NCBI GenBank assembly: GCA_934098295.1
Contig: CAKONV010000004.1
Coordinates: forward strand, 69,403 to 133,402
Source of the DNA: an uncultured Bacilli bacterium
Lineage (GTDB): Bacteria; Bacillota_I; Bacilli_A; ML615J-28; CAG-313
Direction: 5' to 3'
Length of the DNA stretch: 64,000 bases
Shown here: positions 45,545 through 54,827 of the stretch, in pieces
Position numbering within the stretch: the first letter of the stretch is position 1
Layout of the letters: every line of letters starts with the position of its first letter
The notes under the pieces: model-generated
The model's database searches: none
Told to the model about the DNA's origin: nothing
Seen by the model: only the letters and a program-made list of their open reading frames with translations
Made by a program: the position numbers and the translations under genes

Positions 45545-46759
45545 TTAATTTTTTTTAATTTTTCCAAAAACTGGAAGTCCATTTTTAAATTTAGGCATAA
45601 TTTCCCCATTTATTAATGGTAAAGCATAATGATAATATTCTTCTTTAATATTACCTTCTTCATCAACCCAATAAATTGGAAACTTCTTCACATAATTTTT
45701 TACTTTTTCAAGTTCAACCATATGATATTCTATTTCGTAATGTAAATTATTTGTTCTTTTTATAACAACCATTTTACCAGTTGTATGTTTTAAAGCTTCC
45801 TTTACCGCAAATGAACCGCAACTAACAGCCTCTTCTAAATCAGTTTTAGAAGCAATGTGGGAAGCACATCGTTGTGGTAAACTTAATTCAATAGCTCGAA
45901 CTGGTAAATCTAGGCGACTGCTAACAATTTCACATAATACTAAAGCAACACCACCTAGTTGCAAGTGTCCAAATTCATCATCAGAATTAAAACTACGATA
46001 TTTTAAAAGATATTTGCCTTCTTTATCTCTAATTCCTTCTGATACAGCTACTAATACTTTTTTCTTTTGATCATAAATTTTCTTTACTTTTTTTAAGAAA
46101 TCTTCGACATTAAAAGGAATTTCACATAAATATATTAAATCAGGTCCTTCTCCATTTATTTTAGCAAGACTTGAGGAAGCGGCAAGCCAACCCGCATCAC
46201 GCCCCATTATTTCAACAATAGTTACTCTTCCTTCTTTATAGGATGAAATATCATGGTGAATTTCGGCAATAGAGGTAGCTACATATTTAGCTGCTGAACC
46301 ATAACCAGGACAGTGATCAGTTTCTACTAAATCGTTATCAATGGTCTTAGGTATACCAATAACCGAGCAATCATAACCAATATATTTAAAATATTCATTT
46401 ATTTTATAACAAGTATCCATTGAATCATTACCACCAATATAAAAGAAATAACGAATATCATATTTCTTAAATATTTCGTGTAATCGACAATAATCATAAT
46501 CATTTTCATAATAATTAGTAAGTTTATAACGAGCCGAGCCTAAAATAGCTGATGGCGTTGTTTTCCATGTTTCTAACATTTCTAAATCATCATCTTTTAT
46601 TTCAATAAAATTTTCATCAAAAATGCCGGATATGCCAAATCTAGCACCATATAATCTATCTATATTTTTATTTTTTAATCCCTCAAGAAAAACACCGACA
46701 ACAGAAGCATTAATTACGCTTGTTGGTCCTCCCGATTGGCATACTAATAATGAACCCAT
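45545..46759 (-). CDS. 6-phosphofructokinase, PPi-dependent type likely
   Basis: The start at 46759 follows AGGAGAAG; a further-upstream start has no ribosome site. A 404-residue phosphofructokinase with CQSGGPTSVIN, GGNDSMDT (Asn-Asp where ATP-type enzymes carry Asp-Gly), PKTIDNDL, GYGSAAKY and EIMGRDAGWLAAS. The GGxDS pattern and length suggest the pyrophosphate-using clade. It commits fructose-6-phosphate to glycolysis. Confidence 0.88.
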   Translation of the reverse strand: MGSLLVCQSGGPTSVINASVVGVFLEGLKNKNIDRLYGARFGISGIFDENFIEIKDDDLEMLETWKTTPSAILGSARYKLTNYYENDYDYCRLHEIFKKYDIRYFFYIGGNDSMDTCYKINEYFKYIGYDCSVIGIPKTIDNDLVETDHCPGYGSAAKYVATSIAEIHHDISSYKEGRVTIVEIMGRDAGWLAASSSLAKINGEGPDLIYLCEIPFNVEDFLKKVKKIYDQKKKVLVAVSEGIRDKEGKYLLKYRSFNSDDEFGHLQLGGVALVLCEIVSSRLDLPVRAIELSLPQRCASHIASKTDLEEAVSCGSFAVKEALKHTTGKMVVIKRTNNLHYEIEYHMVELEKVKNYVKKFPIYWVDEEGNIKEEYYHYALPLINGEIMPKFKNGLPVFGKIKKN

Positions 46760-46852
46760 ACTTCTTCTCCTATTTTGACAATATTTCACTTATTTATTAT
46801 ATCAAATATAAATTGTTTTTATTTATAAAAGAAACTGAAAAACGATTTCAAC

Positions 46853-46906
46853 AAAAAAAGCCTTTAGAAAATAATCTTTTAAAAGATTATTATTTCTAAA
46901 AGCTTT
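46853..46906 (-). terminator. Terminator after the frameshifted zinc-ribbon gene
   Basis: A long imperfect stem (AAAGC-TTTTAGAAA with TTCTAAA-GGCTTT) with an inner AATCTTTTAAAAGATT palindrome, followed by seven T on the minus strand. Confidence 0.85.
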
Positions 46907-46915
46907 CAATTATTA

Positions 46916-47846
46916 CTATTTAATTTTTTCCGTTGGTTTTACGCTATTAGCCATTTTTTTGATTTCAAAAACACCACCTAGAACAGCAAATAATAATGAC
47001 ATTATTAAATCACGAATAAAGGAACTTGAAAATTCTGAATAGCTCATTGCTTTGTTAAATAGTGCTAGCGATGTTTCAGCTGTGAAGCCCATTTCTGCTG
47101 CAAAGGCTTTAGCAGCAACTAAGTATATAAAGAATACAGCTAAAACCATACACAAAACAGATGTAGCGGAAACAATAAAAACCATTTGTTTATTAGCCTT
47201 ACCACCAAATTTTTGGTACAAAAGAAAACCTAAAACAACAGCTACTAAGGCACTAATTCCCGATATAAATCCTAACATTGATAAAATTACCGCAACTAAG
47301 GAACCGCATAGTCCCCCAACAATAGCACCAATCGTGCCTTTAAAGTAGTTATTAGGAGCCTTATCAATTTCAGCATTATTCTTTTCGATTTGTTCATTAA
47401 TAGAATTTAAACAATCTAAACAGATTTTTACATTAAGGCCATCAACTGAACATAATTTGCTGTTTTCATCCGTAAGTTCCTTTACCGCAAATAGGGCAAT
47501 AAGAATCACCTTGAACATCATTTTCTTTTAAAGTGTTAATAATTTTGCTAATAATATCATTTAACTTACTAGTAATACTACCTAGTGTTACTCCTGTTAA
47601 TGCCAAAATTAAACCAAAATCATTAAATTGATATTGACAATTTTTAAGAGCTAATTTTTTTATTTCAGTCGCAATTGCGTCTCTTTTATCTTCTAATATG
47701 TGACCAGAAAATTGTAATACAATTGGAAAAGAATTCATAGGTACATAAAGGATGTTTAATTCATATCCATCTACATGACCATAGGCCATGTTACCATTTA
47801 CTTCTAATCCTAAACTCTGAGCTACCCCAACAATTTTTTTATTCAT
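46916..47846 (-). pseudogene. Zinc-ribbon membrane protein interrupted by a one-base frameshift
   Basis: Two overlapping frames join into one gene of about 308 residues. The first (47466-47846) reads a soluble N-domain ending SYCPICGKG. The second (46916-47521) continues VKELTDENSKLCSVDGLNVKICLDCLN and then four membrane segments. Removing one G near 47483 gives CPICGKELTDENS, a four-Cys zinc ribbon (CPxCGK...C...CxxC) leading to a multi-pass membrane domain. The ribosome site is AGGAG. Function unknown. The perfect frame restoration argues for a recent mutation or a sequencing error. Confidence 0.75.
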
Positions 47847-48608
47847 CTATTTATTCTCCTTTTTCTCATAAATTACTTGATGATGTGTAATATCTTTCAT
47901 TTGGTGACCAAATATTCTTTCAATTTCATTTTTCTTATATTCTAATGTATAAGATGATGAAAAGATAACATCGTACTCATCTTCTAATGACCAAGAAATT
48001 TCTTCCCATGGTGTTGAAAAATAATCTTCTTTTATTTCATTATCCCAGTTATCAAGGTATGTATACATTAAAAAGAAATGATATAATTTTTCTTTATTAT
48101 CAATTCGGCCCCATTTTGATTCAAATTCTTCCAATTGCCATGGCGCAACACGATGAGCAATACGTTCTCTAGTTGGTGCATCAATTGGTTCTGAACCCAT
48201 AATTGGTGCTTTCATATCTCTAATAACAATTGTATCAAAGCGCTTCATTTCTTGGAAAATTTTTGAATAATACGATGGATTAATTTCATGCCATACACTA
48301 CTAAAAATGATTAAACTTTTTTTAGTTGTCTTTTCGACTTCTTTTACAACATCATCCCATGAAGTTGTATAAGTTATCTCTGGAGAAATATTTTTTGCAA
48401 TTTCTATTATTTCTTCATTAATATCAAAGCCAATAAGTTTAGTTTGTTCTAAAGAAATTACGGGCTCAATACGACGTAATAAACGACCATTAGCACATCC
48501 AAATTCAACAATTAAAGAGTATTCCGTAATATCAATGTGCTTTAAGAAAAACAATTTATCACGCATACTAAATTCCAAATTACGAATATAACTATTTAAA
48601 TTTTTCAT
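47847..48608 (-). CDS. Class I SAM-dependent methyltransferase
   Basis: A 253-residue cytosolic protein with motif I LIVEFGCANGRLLRRIEP, an acidic IGFDINEEIIEIAK and motif IV-like SVWHEINPSYY. Typical Rossmann methyltransferase; the substrate is unknown. The stop codon is TAG and overlaps the start of the next frame downstream. Confidence 0.82.
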   Translation of the reverse strand: MKNLNSYIRNLEFSMRDKLFFLKHIDITEYSLIVEFGCANGRLLRRIEPVISLEQTKLIGFDINEEIIEIAKNISPEITYTTSWDDVVKEVEKTTKKSLIIFSSVWHEINPSYYSKIFQEMKRFDTIVIRDMKAPIMGSEPIDAPTRERIAHRVAPWQLEEFESKWGRIDNKEKLYHFFLMYTYLDNWDNEIKEDYFSTPWEEISWSLEDEYDVIFSSSYTLEYKKNEIERIFGHQMKDITHHQVIYEKKENK

Positions 48609-48705
48609 CTTTTTCTCCCTATCTTTTTTTATTTATACCAATATTATACTATAATAATTTACTTTTTATTAATGATTAGCAATTAATTTTCATTTTTTCA
48701 TGTTT

Positions 48706-48743
48706 TTAAAAAGTGCAGTCATAAAAAATCTATGCTGCACTTT
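48706..48743 (-). terminator. Terminator after the HD-GYP gene
   Basis: Arms AAAGTGCAG (48710-48718) and CTGCACTTT (48735-48743), followed by five T on the minus strand. Confidence 0.85.
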
Positions 48744-48748
48744 ATAAA

Positions 48749-50362
48749 CTATTCAATACTTTCGATTTTTTCAATGCATTTTGTGAAAGCTAAGACCACA
48801 TCGGGATCAAAATGTCCTTCGCTTTTAGTAGTAATAATCGCAAATGATTCTTTTTTATCAATGGGCTCTTTATAACATCTTTTTGATATTAAAGCCTCAT
48901 AAACATCAGCAATGGCCATTATTCTAGCACTAAGAGGAATATTTTCTCCTTTTAAGCCGTTAGGATATCCCTTACCATCCCATCTTTCGTGATGATTTAA
49001 AGCTACTTCTTCTGCCAAATTAACATATTCATCTTTTTCAATACCACGCAAAGTATCTTCAATGATAGTATACCCATAAATGGTATGTTTTTTTATAATT
49101 TCATATTCTTCTTTAGTTAGTTTTCCAGGTTTTAATAAAATTGTATCTGATATTGAGATTTTTCCAATATCATGTAGAGGCGAAACCTCTACTAATCTAT
49201 TGATATAATCATCGGTTAAAATAGAATTATACTTTGGATTTTTCTTTAATTCTTTGGCAATTAAACAAACGTATCTACTTGTTCTTTTTATATGACTTCC
49301 TGTTTCACCACTTCGAGCTTCAACAATGTTTGCAAATCCAGCTATGATTGAACGCTGCATATGAGCAATTTCATTTGTTCTTTCTTCAACAGCTTTTTGT
49401 AATTTTATAGCATAATTATAAGCATCGGTAATATTGCTAATTTCAAAACAAATTCCAAATTTACGATTTTTAGAAGTTAAAAGATTTTTATCTATTGAGT
49501 AAACTGTATTATTATCAACAATTCTATTTTTTCCTTCATTTAATGCTTTTAATTCTTCAATTGTATGTGTCTTTAAAATATCTTTAGCAAACTTATTAGC
49601 ATAAACAATTCGGTCTTCTAAATCAATAACTAATAATGCATTTTCGGCTTCATATAAGGCTTGTTCTTTAGCTAGTGATAAAACATCAAGCAAACGATGC
49701 TTTCCAAATAATATAGCAATCATGATGGTACCAATTGTACAACCACCCATCGTGGCATCATATCCACCGCTTAATCTTGTTATATAAATGACATAACCAG
49801 CAACACCAAAAATAACCAATAAAATTATACAAATAACTTGTTCTTTAGTTTCTTTGGTTTTACTTTTGATAAATGTTTTAATGGCAACAACGAAACAAAC
49901 AATTAAATATAGTACAATAGTTGCTACATATACATAATAAAGAAAACCATGTTCAATAATTAATGGGGAAAATTCCAAATCACGATTAAAATTAACATTA
50001 GAATAAAACAAGTGATGTAAATTGTTTGTGAAAACCACAACAATAAAGGAAGTAAAATATAAATAAAGAGCTATAAGAATCTTTTTATTAACATTATATC
50101 CACAATAAGTTAAAACAAACAAAAGTGAAGAAAGCATTACGTATGGTTTTCCTAAATACGATATTAAAGCTCCCATTAAAGCAACATCAATATTTTCGCC
50201 ACAAATTTCAATAATATAACCAATCATCATAATAATAGTCGCAATTGTTAAAACAAACAACTGCAATTTCATTTTTGATGGTCTTTGTAACAATATATAA
50301 ATACTTTCGATAAATAGTGCTATAATCACTATTACTTGTAAAATTATAACAATTAACCGCAT
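48749..50362 (-). CDS. Membrane cyclic-di-GMP phosphodiesterase, HD-GYP type
   Basis: A 537-residue receptor: seven hydrophobic segments (about 1-225; histidine-kinase-7TM-like), a PAS-like domain (about 230-320), then an HD-GYP domain with HDIGK (metal site), HHERWDGKGYPNGLKG (the GYP motif and second metal site). It hydrolyses cyclic di-GMP (to GMP or pGpG) in response to a membrane signal. Complements the EAL enzyme of 14041-16689. Ribosome site GGAG. Confidence 0.92.
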   Translation of the reverse strand: MRLIVIILQVIVIIALFIESIYILLQRPSKMKLQLFVLTIATIIMMIGYIIEICGENIDVALMGALISYLGKPYVMLSSLLFVLTYCGYNVNKKILIALYLYFTSFIVVVFTNNLHHLFYSNVNFNRDLEFSPLIIEHGFLYYVYVATIVLYLIVCFVVAIKTFIKSKTKETKEQVICIILLVIFGVAGYVIYITRLSGGYDATMGGCTIGTIMIAILFGKHRLLDVLSLAKEQALYEAENALLVIDLEDRIVYANKFAKDILKTHTIEELKALNEGKNRIVDNNTVYSIDKNLLTSKNRKFGICFEISNITDAYNYAIKLQKAVEERTNEIAHMQRSIIAGFANIVEARSGETGSHIKRTSRYVCLIAKELKKNPKYNSILTDDYINRLVEVSPLHDIGKISISDTILLKPGKLTKEEYEIIKKHTIYGYTIIEDTLRGIEKDEYVNLAEEVALNHHERWDGKGYPNGLKGENIPLSARIMAIADVYEALISKRCYKEPIDKKESFAIITTKSEGHFDPDVVLAFTKCIEKIESIE

Positions 50363-50427
50363 TTTATACTCCGTACTAAAACTAATTATCGCGTAATATT
50401 ATATCAAAAATAAAAGTTAAAAGTATT

Positions 50428-50460
50428 AAAAAAGGCAACTTTTTTTATAGTCGCCTTTTT
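50428..50460. terminator. Bidirectional terminator between HD-GYP and methyltransferase genes
   Basis: Stem AAAAAGGCAACT with AGTCGCCTTTTT; T runs on both strands. Confidence 0.8.
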
Positions 50461-50481
50461 ATCAAAATGCCTTATAATGAT

Positions 50482-51159
50482 TTATTTTATAATATTTTTT
50501 TTAGATAAAAGAAACATTCTTCGTGGATATTTTTCTTCTTTTTCCGATAAAACAAATTCTCCTTCATCTTCTATTATAAAATATTTATCGAACATTTTCT
50601 TCCATTCATCCATTTTTTTATAGTTACATCTCATTATTCCATCTTTATAATAGTAGTTTCCAACTTTAGTCATCTTCAAAAGTTCTGTCATTTCAACTGG
50701 TGAAAAGATTGGATTCATACCAATAAAAATTTTACCATTTGCTTTTAAGCTTTTATAAAGATAATCGATAATTTTTTCTCCTATTTCATCAGGAATAACA
50801 TCTATTGTATTAATCGAAATAATAAAATCAAAATAATTTTGATAAGTATTTAATTCTTTTACATCACCACAAAAAAATGATAAATTAGTTAAATTACTTA
50901 AATCTTTAATTTTATTAGCTGTTTCAATAGCGTTATTAGACGTATCTATGCCTATACCTTTCATAAAATTTACCGTATGATAAGCTTCCATTAAAGCTCA
51001 ACCAACACCACACCCATAGTCTAAAACAACCGAATCTGATTTTAAATTATTTTTTAAGGTGTCATTAAATTTTTGATTATTTACCCATTTTTCTTTTACT
51101 TCATACGCAGGAACATTTGAAAAACAATTATTTCAAAATTCCTTTAGTTTTTCATTATT
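50482..51159 (-). CDS. SAM methyltransferase readable only if TGA encodes Trp
   Basis: A standard reading starts at 50991 and lacks motif I. Extended upstream in the same frame, two TGA codons (50998-51000 and 51133-51135) interrupt an otherwise continuous sequence, KLKEF-TGA-NNCFSNV...VVLDYGCGVG-TGA-ALMEAYHT. Motif I of such methyltransferases is DYGCGxGW, so the second TGA stands at an expected Trp. No ATG is seen in frame; the visible frame begins near 51159 after another TGA. Other Trp codons in this gene are TGG (51085-51087 and DEWKK). Either the gene came from an organism where TGA is Trp, or it is a pseudogene with two TGG-to-TGA changes. It overlaps the stop of the upstream permease gene. 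Confidence 0.65.
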
Positions 51160-52075
51160 TCATTTGTTCCTTTCTAACAATATTAATTACCACATAAATG
51201 CTAAGCAATAAAATTATAGCCACAATGATAATGATATAACATGCTAAAATGGAAACCTTATTTCCTAAAAAGTATGTATTTAAGTCAAAACCATCTTTTA
51301 TATTTGTTAAATAAATACTAGCAACTTCTTCACCAAGTGATGAAAAGTGTGTCTTTACCATTTCCGCAATCGATGATGACATTAAATGATTTCTAATTAA
51401 GGAAGTGGCATAAGTTCCTGGCAAAAAACCCATTACTTTTTGAAGACCATTGGAAAGCGATGAAATCGGCATGTAAGCTCCACAAACAAAGCCGTATATA
51501 CTTGATACCACAACCCCAACAGCTGACATTTGTCCTTGAGTAAATAAAAAGCAATTAATTATTGAAGAAAGAACCGTACCAAAAAGGGTTAACAAAAAAA
51601 CATCTAAAACGGCTAATAGTACATCTGTAAAACTTAAATACCAACCAACAATGGCCAAATACACTAAGCCAATAATTAAGGCAATTATGCAAATAACAAA
51701 AGTTATCAACTCCGTTGCTAAAAAGTAACTAATAGCTAAGGTTGTTTTTTTAACTGGCGAAACAAGCATATCGTTTAATGCGTTATTAGTTTTATCTTGA
51801 ACCATAATAAAATTTGAACAAAAAGCTAAAGTAACGCATGTTGTCGCAAGAAGAGAAGAAAAAAGCCATCCACCTACAATTCCTTCTTCTAAACTTTTCT
51901 CTAAAACGGTTCCCGCTGGGAGCAATTTTTCTAAAGAATCACGATACACATTTCCTAAAAAAGTAACAAATAGCACAATTAAAATTAATGGTGTAATAAG
52001 CGATGACAATAATAAGCCTTTATCTTTAGAAAACAATTTAATATTTCTTTTAATTAATAATACTAAAGTTTTCAT
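51155..52075 (-). CDS. ABC-2 type transporter permease
   Basis: A 306-residue membrane protein with six hydrophobic segments and the ABC-2 pattern (long N-terminal helix, LNDMLVSPVKKTTLAISY loop, PISSLSNGLQKVMGFLPGTYAT near the C-terminus). Works with the ATPase 3 bp upstream to export a drug, lipid or polysaccharide; no substrate cue. Ribosome site GGAG. Confidence 0.88.
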   Translation of the reverse strand: MKTLVLLIKRNIKLFSKDKGLLLSSLITPLILIVLFVTFLGNVYRDSLEKLLPAGTVLEKSLEEGIVGGWLFSSLLATTCVTLAFCSNFIMVQDKTNNALNDMLVSPVKKTTLAISYFLATELITFVICIIALIIGLVYLAIVGWYLSFTDVLLAVLDVFLLTLFGTVLSSIINCFLFTQGQMSAVGVVVSSIYGFVCGAYMPISSLSNGLQKVMGFLPGTYATSLIRNHLMSSSIAEMVKTHFSSLGEEVASIYLTNIKDGFDLNTYFLGNKVSILACYIIIIVAIILLLSIYVVINIVRKEQMK

Positions 52076-52078
52076 TTT

Positions 52079-52987
52079 CTAATTCTCCGTTTCTAGTTTT
52101 TTACCAGTTACGCTCAAAAAAACGTCATCCATTTTTCCTTTAATTACCTCATAATCTTTAAATATTGAAGGATGATCTATTATTAATTTCGTAGCTTCTT
52201 GAGTATTTGCAACTTCAATTTTAACTCCATCAGGAATTTTTTCAAACTTTACATTTAATTTTTCAATGTCTTCCATTTTTGGGTTATATAAGTAAATGTA
52301 ATCACCTGTGTATTTGTTTTTAAGTTCTAAAGGAGTACCCGAAGCCTTAATTCTTCCTGAGTCTAAGATAATGACATAATTAGCATCTACTACTTCTTCC
52401 ATATAGTGAGTCGTTAAAAAGACCGTTAAACCTTCTTCTTGATGAATTTTGTTAATAGTATTCCAAACAATTTGTCTTGTTTTAGGATCTAATCCAGTAG
52501 TAGGTTCATCTAAGATTAAAATATTGGGCTTATGTAATAAAGCTCTAGCTATATCAATTTTTCTTTTTTGCCCACCAGAAAGTTTTCCATATGTTCTTTT
52601 TAATAATTCTTTAAAAGAAAACAAAGTGCTTAAATATTCTAATCTTTCTTTAAAATCTTTACCTGTAATACCATAAAGAGATGCCTTATATTCTAAATTA
52701 TCATAAACAGTTAAGATTTTATCTAAACTTGATTCTTGAAAAACAACGCCAATTTCTTTCTTTATTTGTTCTTTTTCGGTATTTACATCAAAACCATTAA
52801 TCATAACTATTCCGCTATCTTTTCTTAAAGTTCCACACATAATCGAAATAGTAGTACTTTTTCCAGCACCATTTATTCCTAAGAAAGCAAAAAATTCTTT
52901 CTTCTTAACATGAAAAGATAAATTATCAACCGCTTTTACATCTTTAAATGATTTGTTAAGATTTGATATTTCAATAATATTTTCCAT
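52079..52987 (-). CDS. ABC transporter ATP-binding protein
   Basis: A 302-residue ABC ATPase: Walker A GINGAGKST, Q-loop VFQES, signature LSGGQKRKID, Walker B ILILDEP, H-loop TTHYMEE. DrrA/multidrug-like architecture with a C-terminal extension. Preceded by a perfect sigma-A promoter. Forms the exporter with the next gene. The stop is TAG. Confidence 0.93.
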   Translation of the reverse strand: MENIIEISNLNKSFKDVKAVDNLSFHVKKKEFFAFLGINGAGKSTTISIMCGTLRKDSGIVMINGFDVNTEKEQIKKEIGVVFQESSLDKILTVYDNLEYKASLYGITGKDFKERLEYLSTLFSFKELLKRTYGKLSGGQKRKIDIARALLHKPNILILDEPTTGLDPKTRQIVWNTINKIHQEEGLTVFLTTHYMEEVVDANYVIILDSGRIKASGTPLELKNKYTGDYIYLYNPKMEDIEKLNVKFEKIPDGVKIEVANTQEATKLIIDHPSIFKDYEVIKGKMDDVFLSVTGKKLETEN

Positions 52988-53020
52988 ATTTTTTTCTTCT
53001 CCTCTTATCTTCAGTGCTTA

Positions 53021-53049
53021 ATTATACTATTAATTGAAAAATTTGTCAA
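53021..53049 (-). promoter_or_regulatory. Consensus sigma-A promoter of the ABC exporter
   Basis: On the minus strand: -35 TTGACA (53044-53049), 17-bp spacer, -10 TATAAT (53021-53026). Confidence 0.88.
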
Positions 53050-53059
53050 TCAAATAATA

Positions 53060-53137
53060 AAAAATGCCTAATTAAAAAATACCATTTTCCTTTATTTGAT
53101 ATTTTTATATCATTAAAGTTAAGTATTTTTTAATTAG
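53060..53137 (-). terminator. Terminator after the second surface-protein operon
   Basis: A 15-bp perfect inverted repeat (CTAATTAAAAAATAC arm at 53068-53082 with 53123-53137) enclosing a smaller GATAT/ATATC hairpin, with GCATTTTTT following on the minus strand. Confidence 0.75.
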
Positions 53138-53161
53138 ACCATTTTAACCAATTTAAGATAA

Positions 53162-54037
53162 TTATTTTTTTCCAATAATATCGGTATCAACTTCAAATAA
53201 AATTGAAAAATTTAATTTTAATCCCGATAAAGACTGTAAAGAATTATAATCATCTATACTAACATTAAAATTCTTAAAATTTTCATGTTCTAAAAGTTCT
53301 TCATAGGGAACCATTTCAAATTGAAGCCAAAAATCTTTTACACAGTTATTAATAAAATCTTCATCGCTTACACCGCTATCTCTTCCTTTTAAAAGATAAT
53401 CTTTTAATCCATACGAAGTTTTATTTGTCAAATCGTTAGTGAATGTATAACTATTACTATTTTTGGTAATAAAATCGCAGAAATAGATAATATTACCTTT
53501 TGTATAATCAACATAATAAGTATCATCAGCGTTTTTCACTATTTCCCCAGTTCTAAAAGCTAGTGTTGACATTAATAAACCTAGCGATCCTTCTAAGGTA
53601 ACATCATCAAATTTTATCGATATAGCGTTTGTAGAGTCACTTTTATTTTTTAAACTAATTTTATAAGTTGTTATTTTAGTAGGTACAAATTTATCTAAAT
53701 TAGTTACTAAATCAATAGTTTCAACATTCTCAGCTTTAGCTTCTTTTTTATCAATATATTCAAAATCTCTAATTTCTTGATAATAAGATTTTGGGTATTT
53801 CATTTCATCGTTTAAACGGCTATTTTTCGTTTCATCATCCATTATATTAGGTAAGCCATTTGATGATGAATCATGACCATAATAATACCAAATTTCTGAA
53901 TTTACTTTTGCAAGTTCAAATCTAAATGATGGAACTGTATCTGATAAAGCGAACCAACCAAAGGTAATAATTCCGCAAGTAATAACTAAAACTAGTAATA
54001 TAAACAAACTTGAAGTTCTTATGATTCTTTGTTTCAT
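53162..54037 (-). CDS. SipW-type exported surface protein
   Basis: A 291-residue protein with the signal MKQRIIRTSSLFILLVLVIT and a TasA-like site IITFGWFALSD. The mature part is beta-rich with no catalytic motif and a short polar end. It overlaps the preceding gene by ATGA and has AAGGTG upstream. Last gene of the riboswitch-controlled operon; likely a minor component of the surface structure. Confidence 0.65.
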   Translation of the reverse strand: MKQRIIRTSSLFILLVLVITCGIITFGWFALSDTVPSFRFELAKVNSEIWYYYGHDSSSNGLPNIMDDETKNSRLNDEMKYPKSYYQEIRDFEYIDKKEAKAENVETIDLVTNLDKFVPTKITTYKISLKNKSDSTNAISIKFDDVTLEGSLGLLMSTLAFRTGEIVKNADDTYYVDYTKGNIIYFCDFITKNSNSYTFTNDLTNKTSYGLKDYLLKGRDSGVSDEDFINNCVKDFWLQFEMVPYEELLEHENFKNFNVSIDDYNSLQSLSGLKLNFSILFEVDTDIIGKK

Positions 54038-54825
54038 GCGTTCACCTTCTTAGGTTCTAATCTAATTCCACCTATATCCATTGTTTTAGATGATAATAGG
54101 TTAGGAATTGTGTTAGGAATTTTATTATATTGGGTTAAATCAACATACAATCTAATTTTTATATCAATATAACCATCTACGCCTTTTTCATCCCAATTAT
54201 CAGCTGAACAAAAATCAAAGCAATAATTATCATCAATTGTTTTTTGTTTATCATAATCTACTAAAAAGCCTTTATCTATTTCGGTCTCATTGCCAGAAGC
54301 ATCACTCTTTACAACTGCTAATCGATAAACTCCCAAAATTGTGTATATTTGTTTAACTTGATTATCATCTACTACTTCAAAGGTACTACTATTTGATAAA
54401 CCAACGAAAGACAAATTATATCCTTCTTTTTCATTGTTAGGAGCACAAGTAATTTTAAAATTTAATTCAATATATTCACCAGGGAACAAAGAAGTATATT
54501 TTACACCAGCAGTTTCATCATAGGCTCCATCTTTATATAAATAATAATTTGTATCTTTTTCATCTTTTCGTTTATAAGTTCCTTCCGCAATCGAGGTTGT
54601 GCCCATTACAGCTTTGGCGGTAATCATATCACCAAATCGCATATAAGAAACCGTTGTACTTACAGACATCCCACCAGCACTTACATGGTCATTTTGAGAA
54701 AACCATGCGTGGGCAAAAGTTGCAACACCGAATATACAAATGATTACTAAAACTAAAGAAATCATAAAATTAATAACATTGGTTAATATTTTCTTATCTG
54801 AAAGTATAATTTTAATTTTCTTCAT
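54034..54825 (-). CDS. TasA-like SipW-dependent surface protein
   Basis: Start at ATG 54825 (GAGGGT upstream; ATG 54831 is too close). About 263 residues with a transmembrane-like signal and FAHAWFSQNDHVSAGGMSVST, the export pattern seen in the 9.8-12 kb locus. Mature domain beta-rich, containing LFPGEYIELNFKITCAPNN, reminiscent of camelysin/TasA. The stop TGA overlaps the next ATG. Probably a fibre subunit of the second operon. Confidence 0.65.
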   Translation of the reverse strand: MKKIKIILSDKKILTNVINFMISLVLVIICIFGVATFAHAWFSQNDHVSAGGMSVSTTVSYMRFGDMITAKAVMGTTSIAEGTYKRKDEKDTNYYLYKDGAYDETAGVKYTSLFPGEYIELNFKITCAPNNEKEGYNLSFVGLSNSSTFEVVDDNQVKQIYTILGVYRLAVVKSDASGNETEIDKGFLVDYDKQKTIDDNYCFDFCSADNWDEKGVDGYIDIKIRLYVDLTQYNKIPNTIPNLLSSKTMDIGGIRLEPKKVNA

Positions 54826-54827
54826 GA

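Noticed and set aside
47466..47521. Programmed ribosomal frameshift in the zinc-ribbon gene
   Set aside because: No slippery heptamer or stimulatory structure is apparent at the junction; an ordinary indel or sequencing error is simpler.
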